A stretch of DNA of 64,000 nucleotides, taken from contig JALOCI010000003.1 of assembly GCA_023227835.1 (NCBI GenBank), positions 1-64,000 of the forward strand, in the 5' to 3' direction. A program made the translations under genes and the position numbers. This DNA is from Bacteroidales bacterium (lineage in GTDB: Bacteria; Bacteroidota; Bacteroidia; Bacteroidales; UBA932). Numbering within the stretch: the first letter of the stretch is position 1; the number at the start of each line of letters is the position of its first letter. Below, piece by piece: positions 35,292 to 45,200 of the stretch. The notes below the pieces were generated by a model. The model worked only from the letters and a program-made list of their open reading frames with translations. It had not been told where the DNA came from and did no database searches.

Positions 35292-36431
35292 TCAACAAAC
35301 GGTTAGATATACGTATGCATATGAGAAATGAGCACTTTCAGGGACCATAAAGAGAATGTTCTGTCCCTTTTTAAGATCTTTGGTCCGCGCCAGTTCATCA
35401 AGCATCAGGAATGCCGAAGCAGCGGCCACATTTCCTACATAAGGAAGATTAAGGAACCATTTCTCGGCAGGTATCCTGAAATTTATATCATTCAACAGCC
35501 TCTCTATCCTGATTTTAAAATACATGGAGGAGAGATGAGGAAGAAACCAGTCAATATCGTCAACCTTTATACTATGTTTTTCAATAAGCTCCAGGAAGAA
35601 TTTACCACCCATTTTTACAATGTTCTCTCCAAGTAGTTTGGTATCCTGTTTTATTGAAAAGAGAGTCCTGCTGGCCCACTCGTCCTCTGGAAAATGTGTC
35701 CATCCCTTAAGGTTGCCTGTTGAATCAAAATCTGCTCCCGCGTACATACACGTAGGGAGAGTATTTGCGTATGATGTAAGCTCAATCCAGTTTATCTTAA
35801 AGGAGATTCCTTCCCTGCCCGGCTTGGTCTCCAACCTCACGGCACCAGCTCCGTCCGATAACATGAATCTGAGAAAATCTTTCTCAAATGCTATGATCGG
35901 GTTATCCTTTAACTTTTGAAGATCCTCGTACTCTTTTTTAAAGTAATTAGATCGCATCCATGCCGACAACCGTTCTGAAGCCAGCGCAATGGCATTCTTC
36001 TTGTCTCCAGAAGCCAGGGAGAGATAGGCGTATTTCAGGGCATGCATTCCACTACAGCATGACCCTGCAAAAGATACCACTTCAGTATGGTTCGTACCTC
36101 CCATCTCTCCGTGAATCTGGACAGCATGTGAAGGCATTATCATCTCTTGTGAGGTGGTACCGGCGGCTAGCAGCTCAAGATTATCGACATTAAGGTTTTC
36201 ATCGTATAACATCTCTATTGCCTTGACTGCCATATCATATGCGGAGTGTGTAATGTTACCGTTCCTGTCAAGTGCATAATAGCGCTCCTTTATACCATTG
36301 TTACGTAAAATAAGGTCTTTTGCCCTTGAGGGTTTCCCGCCTATCATACCAATGTATTGTTCTATCTCGTCATTTTTGACAGGATCATTAGGAAGAAATG
36401 TTGAAGTTTTGGTTATATATACAGGATGCAT
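35292..36431 (-). CDS. darB: DarB-like ketosynthase III (dialkylresorcinol formation)
   Basis: 379 residues of the KAS III fold. The catalytic Cys is about 126 in GSCCSGMHALKYA, the His lies in FLPHLSSMYFK, and the Asn in YVGNVAAASAF. DarB enzymes condense two acyl chains head to head to a cyclohexanedione, which DarA aromatises to a resorcinol. Adjacent darA (12 bases away) supports this. The start at 36431 matches the usual N-terminus of the family. Confidence 0.88.
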   Translation of the reverse strand: MHPVYITKTSTFLPNDPVKNDEIEQYIGMIGGKPSRAKDLILRNNGIKERYYALDRNGNITHSAYDMAVKAIEMLYDENLNVDNLELLAAGTTSQEMIMPSHAVQIHGEMGGTNHTEVVSFAGSCCSGMHALKYAYLSLASGDKKNAIALASERLSAWMRSNYFKKEYEDLQKLKDNPIIAFEKDFLRFMLSDGAGAVRLETKPGREGISFKINWIELTSYANTLPTCMYAGADFDSTGNLKGWTHFPEDEWASRTLFSIKQDTKLLGENIVKMGGKFFLELIEKHSIKVDDIDWFLPHLSSMYFKIRIERLLNDINFRIPAEKWFLNLPYVGNVAAASAFLMLDELARTKDLKKGQNILFMVPESAHFSYAYVYLTVC

Positions 36432-36442
36432 GTTCAGGTTAG

Positions 36443-37363
36443 TTAATCATACAAATATAGATATTTTTTCCTTATTTGGCTTAGGCTCTTTCTTCTAAGA
36501 GGGAAGAGAAGCCACAGAACAAGAGAACCTATAGGTGATATGACAAAAAGTACAAACATCAGATACCAACTGAAAAGTTTAAGTCTCCAAGACCTTGAAG
36601 GGTCATTAGCCTCTCCTTTCTTTAATACAAACTTTGACCAGAATCCGAACATCTTATGTCCTACCTTCTCAACCTGATAAAGACTGTAATGGAATACAAC
36701 GCCTCCTTTTTCCACTATTCTTTGTTGAAGAGTGTTGTAATCTTTCTCTCTAAGTGTCTTTAAAATTTCCGGAGCAATATTCGAAACGTTATCAATATCT
36801 TCCTGAGAAACACCGGCTTCCGGCAAATACCTGGTTTTCTCTTTTACGCCGTCAATCAGCCATCTGAATATTGTAAGTACACTTACAAGGTTTTTGTGCC
36901 TGTCCTCAAGAGTAATATTTCCGATCCAATTCGCGTTTGCCCTCATGAAGTATTTATTAAGACTATCATGGCATGATATCCACATATTTCTTGTTCCCAC
37001 AACCGTCAACACCATCTTTCCGTTTAGATAGTCTATAGTAGCAGGGTGTTGAAGAAATGAAGAGACAGGGATTGATGGTGAAAGGAACCATGGCTGAAGA
37101 CCAACTACAACCAGGTCGGCATCATATACATCTGAAAAATCTACAGTTTTCAGTTCACACGGAATACCTTGCCGACTCTCCGGAAATGCCTGATAAAAAG
37201 CTTCGGAGTTCCAGGGAAACGGAAAAGGGGTAACCGGTTCTATGGATTTATATATAATTGTGCATCCCTCTTTTTCCAAGGGATTTAACAAACTCCTGAG
37301 AATGTTCAGGAGTTGCCCTGTCTGTGTATAATAAAACACAGCAATTTTGTAATTATTATCCAT
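36443..37363 (-). CDS. darA: DarA-like dialkylresorcinol aromatase
   Basis: 306 residues. The N-terminal flavodoxin-like loop VFYYTQTGQL (about 9-18) probably binds FMN; a central domain follows, and a membrane segment lies near 268-290 (LFSWYLMFVLFVISPIGSLV). DarA proteins of dialkylresorcinol and flexirubin clusters aromatise the DarB product. The C-terminal anchor would keep the resorcinol at the inner membrane, near the transporters of the operon. Confidence 0.82.
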   Translation of the reverse strand: MDNNYKIAVFYYTQTGQLLNILRSLLNPLEKEGCTIIYKSIEPVTPFPFPWNSEAFYQAFPESRQGIPCELKTVDFSDVYDADLVVVGLQPWFLSPSIPVSSFLQHPATIDYLNGKMVLTVVGTRNMWISCHDSLNKYFMRANANWIGNITLEDRHKNLVSVLTIFRWLIDGVKEKTRYLPEAGVSQEDIDNVSNIAPEILKTLREKDYNTLQQRIVEKGGVVFHYSLYQVEKVGHKMFGFWSKFVLKKGEANDPSRSWRLKLFSWYLMFVLFVISPIGSLVLWLLFPLRRKSLSQIRKKYLYLYD

Positions 37364-37946
37364 TTATCTCTAGATTATTGAATGAATAAAAAGTTGTATC
37401 CTCTGATCTTTCATAAAGAATCAACTCTCTGAGAGAGTAGTCTTCAATATTGAAGTGTAATTCAATCATCGTATACGGATTGTCTGCCGCTCTTTTTAAA
37501 TTTGTTATTGTAACAACATGAAAATCAGGCGACATCTTATAGATTACCTTATATTTTGAAGGAAGCTCCTTTAGCCTGCCAGCAATACATGCCTCCATAA
37601 TTACGGAAAGCTCTGCCAGAGAACGCTGTTTGGTAAAATCATAAGTTGTAGTCTTTGTCGGTGTAGATATCTGAAGCCTGCTGTTTGTCATTATTATACT
37701 CATAACCTTAGGGATAGAGTAGTCGAATCTTATATCAACACCTTTTTTATATTGAAATTTCCCTTTAGAAACAATCTTAGTATCTAGTATTTTTACATGT
37801 TTCGTCTGTATAAACGATGCTTTTAGGGTGCTGATTTCGGAAGAACGTCTTGATAGTTCTGAATAGAAATTATCTTCTCGGCTGTCAGTATAAAGCAGAG
37901 AAAATGAAAAGAGAAAAGTGAAAAGAGAAAAGTATAGGTATCTCAT
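37356..37946 (-). CDS. LolA-like outer-membrane carrier, copy 2
   Basis: 196 residues with a signal peptide (about 1-20). The mature part has the half-barrel pattern of LolA: STLKASFIQTKHVKILDTKI, VSKGKFQYKKGVDIRFDYSI and a repeated strand order. LolA normally shuttles lipoproteins through the periplasm; LolA-like proteins of aryl polyene clusters are thought to carry the pigment lipid. Both neighbouring genes overlap it by a few bases. A paralogue lies at 48153-48818. Confidence 0.83.
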   Translation of the reverse strand: MRYLYFSLFTFLFSFSLLYTDSREDNFYSELSRRSSEISTLKASFIQTKHVKILDTKIVSKGKFQYKKGVDIRFDYSIPKVMSIIMTNSRLQISTPTKTTTYDFTKQRSLAELSVIMEACIAGRLKELPSKYKVIYKMSPDFHVVTITNLKRAADNPYTMIELHFNIEDYSLRELILYERSEDTTFYSFNNLEING

Positions 37947-39238
37947 CTAAGGTCTATGAATTTTACCGGTTTTCTGCTTGTTTGCGGGAAAATTGATCCC
38001 GCTATCAATTCTATTGGTTCAAAAGATATCTCAGGGGCAACCCGTATCTTGGCACGAAATAAATCTTTTATCTCTTTCTCAAAATTCTCGTTAGCATTTA
38101 CCGCCCCTATTTTTATAAGGATTCCGTCAGTTCCCAGAGTATTTGTGTATACCTGAACCTGATAATTTACAACTCCTTGTATATTATCCAAAATGTCATA
38201 TAGTGCTGAAGGATATAATGTAGTACCTTTATATTTTATCATCTGGCCTTTCCTTCCGACAATAGGGCTAAGTCTTACACTGTTTCTGCCGCACAGACAC
38301 TTGTCCTCTATAATATGACACAGATCTCCTGTCTTAAATCTTAAAAGCGGCATACCTTCCACTCCTAAGGTTGTAATAACCAGCTCTCCTACCTCTCCCG
38401 GATTCACCGGGTTCTCATTTTCATCCAATAGTTCAAGTATTATAAGATCCGGATGGTGATGACCGCCACATTTATATTCACATTCTGTGAAGGAACTTTG
38501 CATCTCTGTTGATGCGTATGTTGAATGAAGAGATAAATCCGGCCAATTGCCTGTTATCTTATTTGTAAGCGTGCTTGGAGTAAGATCTGCGTTTCTAAGG
38601 GGTTCTCCTATGCAAACAGCCCGTTTGAGAGATGTGTCCCGAAAATCTATCCCGTGTTCTTCAGCATATTCTGCCAACTTGACTAAAAAAGAGGGAACGA
38701 CAATGCATGAATCAGGCTTCTCTCGCAATATTGAATTCCATTGTAGTTCGGGGATTCCATTCCCGACCCGGATAACACCGACTCCCAATTTCCGTGCTCC
38801 CATGAAATAGGCTAACCCGGCCATGAACCTCCGGTCCATAGTCGTCATTATCTGCATTACCTCCCCTTTTTTACATCCTGCCTCACTAAATGAAGTTGCA
38901 TCATTGTATGCAAGACGGTCCAAATCATTATCTGTCAACATAAATGTTACAGGATCCCCTAAAGTGCCGGAGGTTGTGACATAATCCATAATCTGACTCT
39001 TAGGAACACATAAGAAATCAAGATTGAATTCAGAAACATCTCTTTTAGTTGTCGTCGGTAACTTAATTAGATCTTCAATTGTTTTGACAGAGACTGGATC
39101 AATCCCTTTTTCTCTGAACATCCTCTTGTAAAAAGGAGAATTTGCAGCTATATAGGAAATAGTCTCTCTTAAAGATTCCTCCTGGAATGCTTTTATCTCT
39201 TCCCTGGACTTAAAAGAGAGTTCTGGATCGCGCATCAT
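37943..39238 (-). CDS. phenylacetate-CoA ligase-like adenylate-forming enzyme
   Basis: 431 residues of the PaaK branch of the ANL superfamily. The AMP loop is DYVTTSGTLGDPVTFML (about 88-104); a YASTEMQSSFTEC segment and LLRFKTGDLCHI (hinge region) follow, with a shortened C-terminal lid. In flexirubin biosynthesis such an enzyme should activate 4-coumarate made by the ammonia-lyase, loading it on CoA or an ACP. The start is either of two adjacent ATG codons. Confidence 0.85.
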   Translation of the reverse strand: MMRDPELSFKSREEIKAFQEESLRETISYIAANSPFYKRMFREKGIDPVSVKTIEDLIKLPTTTKRDVSEFNLDFLCVPKSQIMDYVTTSGTLGDPVTFMLTDNDLDRLAYNDATSFSEAGCKKGEVMQIMTTMDRRFMAGLAYFMGARKLGVGVIRVGNGIPELQWNSILREKPDSCIVVPSFLVKLAEYAEEHGIDFRDTSLKRAVCIGEPLRNADLTPSTLTNKITGNWPDLSLHSTYASTEMQSSFTECEYKCGGHHHPDLIILELLDENENPVNPGEVGELVITTLGVEGMPLLRFKTGDLCHIIEDKCLCGRNSVRLSPIVGRKGQMIKYKGTTLYPSALYDILDNIQGVVNYQVQVYTNTLGTDGILIKIGAVNANENFEKEIKDLFRAKIRVAPEISFEPIELIAGSIFPQTSRKPVKFIDLR

Positions 39239-39242
39239 ATTA

Positions 39243-40814
39243 TTATTTTTTTAAAATTGCATTCTTGTACTCTTCCAATAAGATATATGTATAATCATAA
39301 TCCGGATTCAGTTCAACCAATCTCTCGGTGATACTGTCATCCACACTCTGTTTATCTTTTATTGCCTTCCGGATAATTGAGGCCAATTTTCTGTATTCTA
39401 AGACTTTCGGGTATATATTATTTAAAAGGACTGTATCCTCCGGTATATCTGCCGGTTTTGCATAATTATCATAAGGCACGGCTTTTTTGCCGAATATTAT
39501 TCCAAGATCATAAGCAACCATTTTCCCAAGTTGCCATGGTGATGTACTTACCCACATGACAAGTTTCTCTGGCTGGAATATCACAGCATGATGCGCAATA
39601 AACTGATTAAGAGATTTCTCATTTGTCCAACCAATCGGTTTGTTTCCAAGCCCATAAGGATTCCTGAGAATTTCCGCAGCTTTTACCGGAGTTATATTCT
39701 TTTCTGCATTCAGGAGTTCTGTAAGTCTTTTATAACGATACATACTATGTCCAGCTTCTAGTTCTTTCTTTTGCTCGTCAGTGAGTTTATTGTTGTTTAC
39801 CTGCGAAAGAAAATGGTTTGTTGATATGATTCTGTTACCACTTTCAGTATAAAGTTCTGTACTCTGAGGAGATTTCTCAATTATTGCGGCAATTCCGTCA
39901 GATGCAGACCCGATAAGTATTGATTCTGAAACAAAAGAGTCCATCGATGAGGCAATTTCAAATGCCTGATTGATGTCAGAAGCATATTGCAGAATATTTC
40001 TCGTTATTATGGAAATCGGAGTTTTTGAAGAGAGAGGAGGAGTTGATTTGGCTGCATTTATTGTTACAGTCAGACCCTTTTCATTCATTCCGGACAATAC
40101 TCCTGTCATACCGGCCCAACCGACAGAAGCAAACTTGTAACCTGTGTCAGGGAAATAAAATGAGATAATTTTCTCTTCTGCAAACTTATCACCGACATAG
40201 AAATCAAAGTTTCTTGCTATAATTAAAGAGCTGTCGGCAGATTGCGCTCCCCACACGGCAAAAGAAGAACAACCGACCAGCATATACTCCTGCATTACAT
40301 GTCCTATATCGTGTGCTGCATGATAATTAAGTTGTCTCTCATAAGCATTTCCCACAAAATCAAAATCGTGACTGCAGCCCAACGAACTCATATATATCTC
40401 TTTTCTGAATTCTAAAGGTATATCTCTCTGAAGATTTCGGTTATATATAACTGTCAGGTATTTAAGAAAGTCAACATATCCTTTGGATGGAATCATCTCG
40501 TATATTTGATCCACAAATGCCTTCTCCTGCTTATACATAAGACTTTTGCACAGCTGACCGATTGCTGCGCCTCTCTCTTCCGGGCCACCTTTCAGATACA
40601 ACTCCCAAAGCCCTGGTTGAGCCGGTCGTAAAAAGGATGAATCATATCGGGATATACTGTCCGAAACCACACACTGCCCCAGGGAATATGGATCCTTTAC
40701 AGGAATAGACCTGTCTGCAGAGAGGTACAATCCAACTCCTCCAACAAAAATCAGAGCAATTAACGACAATGCCAGAGCTGTCAGAAATTTTAGAATTTTA
40801 GAAATAGTTCTCAT
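39243..40814 (-). CDS. C45-type N-terminal-nucleophile acyltransferase/hydrolase
   Basis: 523 residues. A membrane anchor (about 8-30) precedes the Ntn domain. The presumed autoprocessing site is EYMLVGCSSFAVWG, leaving Cys182 as the new N-terminal nucleophile; the SSLIIARNFDFY, GWAGMTGVLSGMNEKGLTVT and STNHF segments fit the AAT/C45 family. The family makes or breaks amide and ester bonds (isopenicillin N acyltransferase). In this operon it is a candidate for ester formation or for a quality-control hydrolase. Confidence 0.85.
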   Translation of the reverse strand: MRTISKILKFLTALALSLIALIFVGGVGLYLSADRSIPVKDPYSLGQCVVSDSISRYDSSFLRPAQPGLWELYLKGGPEERGAAIGQLCKSLMYKQEKAFVDQIYEMIPSKGYVDFLKYLTVIYNRNLQRDIPLEFRKEIYMSSLGCSHDFDFVGNAYERQLNYHAAHDIGHVMQEYMLVGCSSFAVWGAQSADSSLIIARNFDFYVGDKFAEEKIISFYFPDTGYKFASVGWAGMTGVLSGMNEKGLTVTINAAKSTPPLSSKTPISIITRNILQYASDINQAFEIASSMDSFVSESILIGSASDGIAAIIEKSPQSTELYTESGNRIISTNHFLSQVNNNKLTDEQKKELEAGHSMYRYKRLTELLNAEKNITPVKAAEILRNPYGLGNKPIGWTNEKSLNQFIAHHAVIFQPEKLVMWVSTSPWQLGKMVAYDLGIIFGKKAVPYDNYAKPADIPEDTVLLNNIYPKVLEYRKLASIIRKAIKDKQSVDDSITERLVELNPDYDYTYILLEEYKNAILKK

Positions 40815-42274
40815 GCCTTCTCTTTTATTTTATTAATTACATAGTCGCTTCCCAGGAGATCGGCACAAGTAAGTAACGATGTAATTGTTACCCCCAGGAC
40901 ACCATGAACATTTATATTCTGTCCTGTTAAATAAAGCCCTGGTAACTTTGTCCTTCCGGCAATAAAAGTAGAATAAGGCTTGTTGCAATTCTTCTGTATT
41001 CCATATGCACTACCTTGGGGTGTCTTTGTATAATCCCGGAATGTAAGCGGAGTGGCTGTAAATTTTTTATCTACAGCTCTCTTTATATCCGGGAAATCGT
41101 ATGAGACGAAATTCAGGATCTCCTCAGAGATGCTTTCTTTATAATCCAAATAGTCATTTCCTCTTTTTCCGACACAAGTCCCGTCCCATCTCTCAAAAGC
41201 AGAATAAGGCACAGGTGTCACAATTGTCACAACCTCTGCATATTCTCCCATGTTAGCCGGAGGTTGCATGGAAAGAAGTACATAATTGACTCTGTTATTG
41301 CCTCTTCTAATGAAAAAGTTCTGATTTATATATCTGAAACTACCCGGTTTCATGGTAAGATAAAGGCAGAAAAGTCCGTAAGTATTGTCCTCAGAGGTTA
41401 TTCTTGAAATAAATGAAGGTTTTAGTTTTGCTGTTTTATCAAGAATCCGGAATGTTTCAACCGGATGAATGTCAGAAATTACTGAACCGGATTCGAAATA
41501 ACTCCCGTCTGCAGTCTCTACACCTTTTATTCCTTCGTTTCCGGCCAAAATTCTTGTAACCTCCATACCCATCATCACTGTTCCTCCATTTTCCTCGATC
41601 CGTCTTATAAGTGCATCGGTTATACTTTTGGTCCCTCCCCTGAAACGGTATGCACCTTTCAAATTTGAATATAAAGTGATTGCATGAATGTAAAATGGGG
41701 TTACCTTCTCTATACCAGCATACAATAGGGATGTGCCCCAGAGAGCATCAAATAAACCCGGATCTTTTATATTATTCCGGATTATATCTGAGGCAGATAC
41801 TGTATAGTAATCCATATAATCCATATTAAAAAGGCCGTTTTTGAGGTTTTCCAGGTCAGACAGCATACCGGCTTCCCTGACATACTTACAGAATAGCGGA
41901 ATTACACGACGCTCTGACGGAAATTTTGATTTCAGATACTCCTCAAAATTATCAAGCCCCATTGGGAAAGAGTATCTGGAGTCCTCAATCAGAATATTAT
42001 CATAACAATCCTGATCAAGCCTTACAGCATCGATTTCTCCTGTAATACCAAAATATCTGAAATAGCGGTCAAGAGCCTCATCTTTATCCATACTTCCGAC
42101 ATAATGAATTGCAGAGTCCATAATTTTGCCATCTCTCATGAAAGATTGAAGCATACCGCCTGCCTGCCTGCATTTCTCCAGGACACAAACATTCATACCC
42201 TCCTTTGAAAGTACCAGTGCCGTTTCCAAGCCTCCCAGTCCCCCGCCTACAATTATGACATCGTATTTACTCAT
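40811..42274 (-). CDS. FAD-dependent CrtI-like oxidoreductase
   Basis: 487 residues. The dinucleotide fold VIIVGGGLGGLETALVLSKE lies at the N-terminus, followed by GGMLQSF, a mid-domain FRGGTKSITDALIRRIEENG and C-terminal ITSLLTCADLLG, as in phytoene desaturases and retinol saturases. In a cluster making a conjugated aryl polyene it may desaturate, saturate or oxidise the polyene or its head group. Neighbouring starts and stops overlap, so it is well coupled. Confidence 0.88.
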   Translation of the reverse strand: MSKYDVIIVGGGLGGLETALVLSKEGMNVCVLEKCRQAGGMLQSFMRDGKIMDSAIHYVGSMDKDEALDRYFRYFGITGEIDAVRLDQDCYDNILIEDSRYSFPMGLDNFEEYLKSKFPSERRVIPLFCKYVREAGMLSDLENLKNGLFNMDYMDYYTVSASDIIRNNIKDPGLFDALWGTSLLYAGIEKVTPFYIHAITLYSNLKGAYRFRGGTKSITDALIRRIEENGGTVMMGMEVTRILAGNEGIKGVETADGSYFESGSVISDIHPVETFRILDKTAKLKPSFISRITSEDNTYGLFCLYLTMKPGSFRYINQNFFIRRGNNRVNYVLLSMQPPANMGEYAEVVTIVTPVPYSAFERWDGTCVGKRGNDYLDYKESISEEILNFVSYDFPDIKRAVDKKFTATPLTFRDYTKTPQGSAYGIQKNCNKPYSTFIAGRTKLPGLYLTGQNINVHGVLGVTITSLLTCADLLGSDYVINKIKEKA

Positions 42275-45200
42275 CCCTCTTTTTTCTTAACAAATATATA
42301 GTATTGGATGTTATTTTGTCATTTTTCATGGCTTCAACTGAACAATTAAGCTCAATTGCCCACTTCTCCACATCCATTCTCTCAATAAAGCAAGGAGCTT
42401 GATTAGCCTTGTTGAACTTAAGGATTTTTATGGAAAACAATTCACTCATTCGTGTTACAAAATGTTTTTTCTCATCAGATTTGTCTGCATCCCTGACAAT
42501 AACAACTCCTCCCTCAGCAAGCTTAGCGACTACTCTTTCCAGAAGCTTTCTCTGATTTATTTGTGACAGATAGTGAAGCATATCATTTAAAATAAAAACG
42601 TCACTTTCCGGAAAATCAAACAATAATGCATCTCCATGTTGGAATCGGATCCTGTCACTTGCCAAATAACAGTTTTCAGCAATATTTATCTTCTCTCCGT
42701 CATAATCTATACCTAAAATACTTCTTTTCTCTGAAAGTAATCCCAGCATGAAACACAAAGGGCCGTAACCACAACCGATATCTGTTATTCTGGCATCTTT
42801 AGGTATTATAGAATCAAAAACAGAATAACTCTTTTCCATTTTAATTTTTATTCTCATATACCACTCCAGTACAGGTCCCTTGTATATATAATTAAGTATT
42901 ACGGAGTGATAGAAATATCCGTTATGAGTATTGTCGAACCTTTGTCTGACAGCCTGATACTCACCCCTCATATAGCTGCATACTTCTCTGCTCATTTTTC
43001 TATAATCTGTTCCATTTGAGAAGGCGGAATGCTTTATCCTAGGTAGTATCCTGTAACCTATAATGCCATGTTTAACGTAAAACGGCTGTAGTTTTGATAC
43101 TAAATGTCCGTTTCCGTATATTACGACGGGTAAAATGTCCAAAGAGAGTTTCTCGGCAAGATAGAAAGCCCCTTTCCGGAATCTGTGAATATTAAGATCC
43201 GAGGAACGTGTGCCTTCAGGAAATATAATCACAGAATATCCTTGTTGTGTCATTCTTCTGACTTGTTCAACGTGATTTTCAACCCCGTCCTTATAATACA
43301 GAAAACCGGCATATCTGACAATGTGCCCAAAAACCGGGGATTTCCATACCCAGCTGTTGGTCATCATAATCACTTTAGGAGAAAGAGAGAGCATCATTAA
43401 AATGTCTATGAATGACTGGTGGTTTGCTACAATAATCGCCGGTTTTGAAAAATCCTCCTTATACGGGTTCTCCCTGAAAATCTTCACAGACGGAGACAAT
43501 CGGACAGGCAAAAAAGAAAAGGCACATAAAAATTTATGGAATGATGCCCTTTTATACTTTCCAGGAATTGGCAGTACAACTATAATCGAGATATAAACAG
43601 CTGCGATTATGCACCCTGTTACAAAAACAGAAAATGTAAGAAGCATAAGTAACAGCCCTGACAATGTATAGGGTGGAAGACCTTTTCTTACAGGTGCGGT
43701 AATGAAATATCTGAATATTATAGGTTGGACAGTCAGAGCAACAAACCAAACCGCAACCATCCCAACAGTTGATATAAGGGCAATTGAACGGAGGGCCGGG
43801 TGCTTAGCCAGGATTAAAACTCCCATGCCGATTATTACAGTAAATGTAGAAAAGAATATGGCGCTTTTATGGGATGAAAGTATTGCACTTTTCCTAGAAT
43901 ATTCACCCTGTAACCCGTCAAGAACGAATATACTGAAATCGTCACCTATACCGAATATGAATGTTGAAAGGAGAATGTTGACGATATTGAATTCGATGCC
44001 TAATAAAGCCATCAGTCCGAGAATAATCACCCAGCTAATAAACATTGGAAGAAAGGCAAGCAGCGCCAGTTCGAATCGCCCGTATGAAATCAGTAATGTC
44101 AAAAAAACTAAAAGAGAGCTTAGTGTCAATATAAAATAGAAATCATCCTTTATTGAGGTTGCCCACAATCCTGCAAAATGGGCTCTATCAACTATTACTG
44201 CATCGGTTGTTTCGGACAGCCTGTCGTATACAACCTTTTTAGAATCTCCCTTTACAAAAAGCTGAGTAATCAAGACAGTGCATGAATCAGATATCTCGCA
44301 CCACTCTCCCATCAAATCGGGTAATTTGTCCCGGCCAGCTGAAAGATCAAAGTCAGAGTATTTTTTGTCAAGAATATGGAAAAAGTCATTGAAAGCATCC
44401 CCGGAAAAACCGGACAGTCCTGATTCTTTAGCAATCAATCGTTTAAGATTTGAGCTTCTTGCCGACCAAAACTCGTTCCACCGTTCAATTCTCTCTTTCT
44501 GCAAATCTCTTGGAATAAGCCATCTGCTCAATGATGACTTTGTTATCGGTATGCCTTCAGCTTTAATGGTATTGAGCACAGAATCGCAGTTACGATACAA
44601 AGAAAAGGCCTTGTCCACATCCTTATCTGTTGATAGTAAGAGGACTTTCGCCTCTATTGAACCGAATTTCTCTGCATATCTCTGTTGAGCCTCCTTTAAA
44701 ACACTTGGCTCATAATTAATTGCCATCATATCACTTTGAAAGTTCACTTTTGAAGAGAAGAAGATTCCGATGGCAAAAAGTAACAATATCAATGATATTA
44801 GAACTCCCGATTTTTCGTACTTATATTTTGTTATAGCGTCTATGCACGTCATTACGATGTTATTATCCCTGTTTACATCTTTTCCGATCTTGAGCATATG
44901 TGGAAGAAAAATCAGAGAAAAAAGAGTTGTCCCTACCAGGGCGATAGATGAGAATAGGCCAAAGTCCTGCAGAAGCGATGAATTTGTAAACAGAAGACCA
45001 GCAAAAGCTCCGATAGTTGTAAAACTGCCAATTGTCAGCGGGTAAGAAAGTTCTTCAAGCATCTGCTCAACAGTGGTTACATGTTTCATGTGACTGACTA
45101 TATGGATTGAATAGCTAAGGGCTATTCCCATGACTGTTGCACCGGCACCGACGGCAATTGCAGAAAAGGAATCCTTGAAAAGGGATATTATTGCAAGGGA

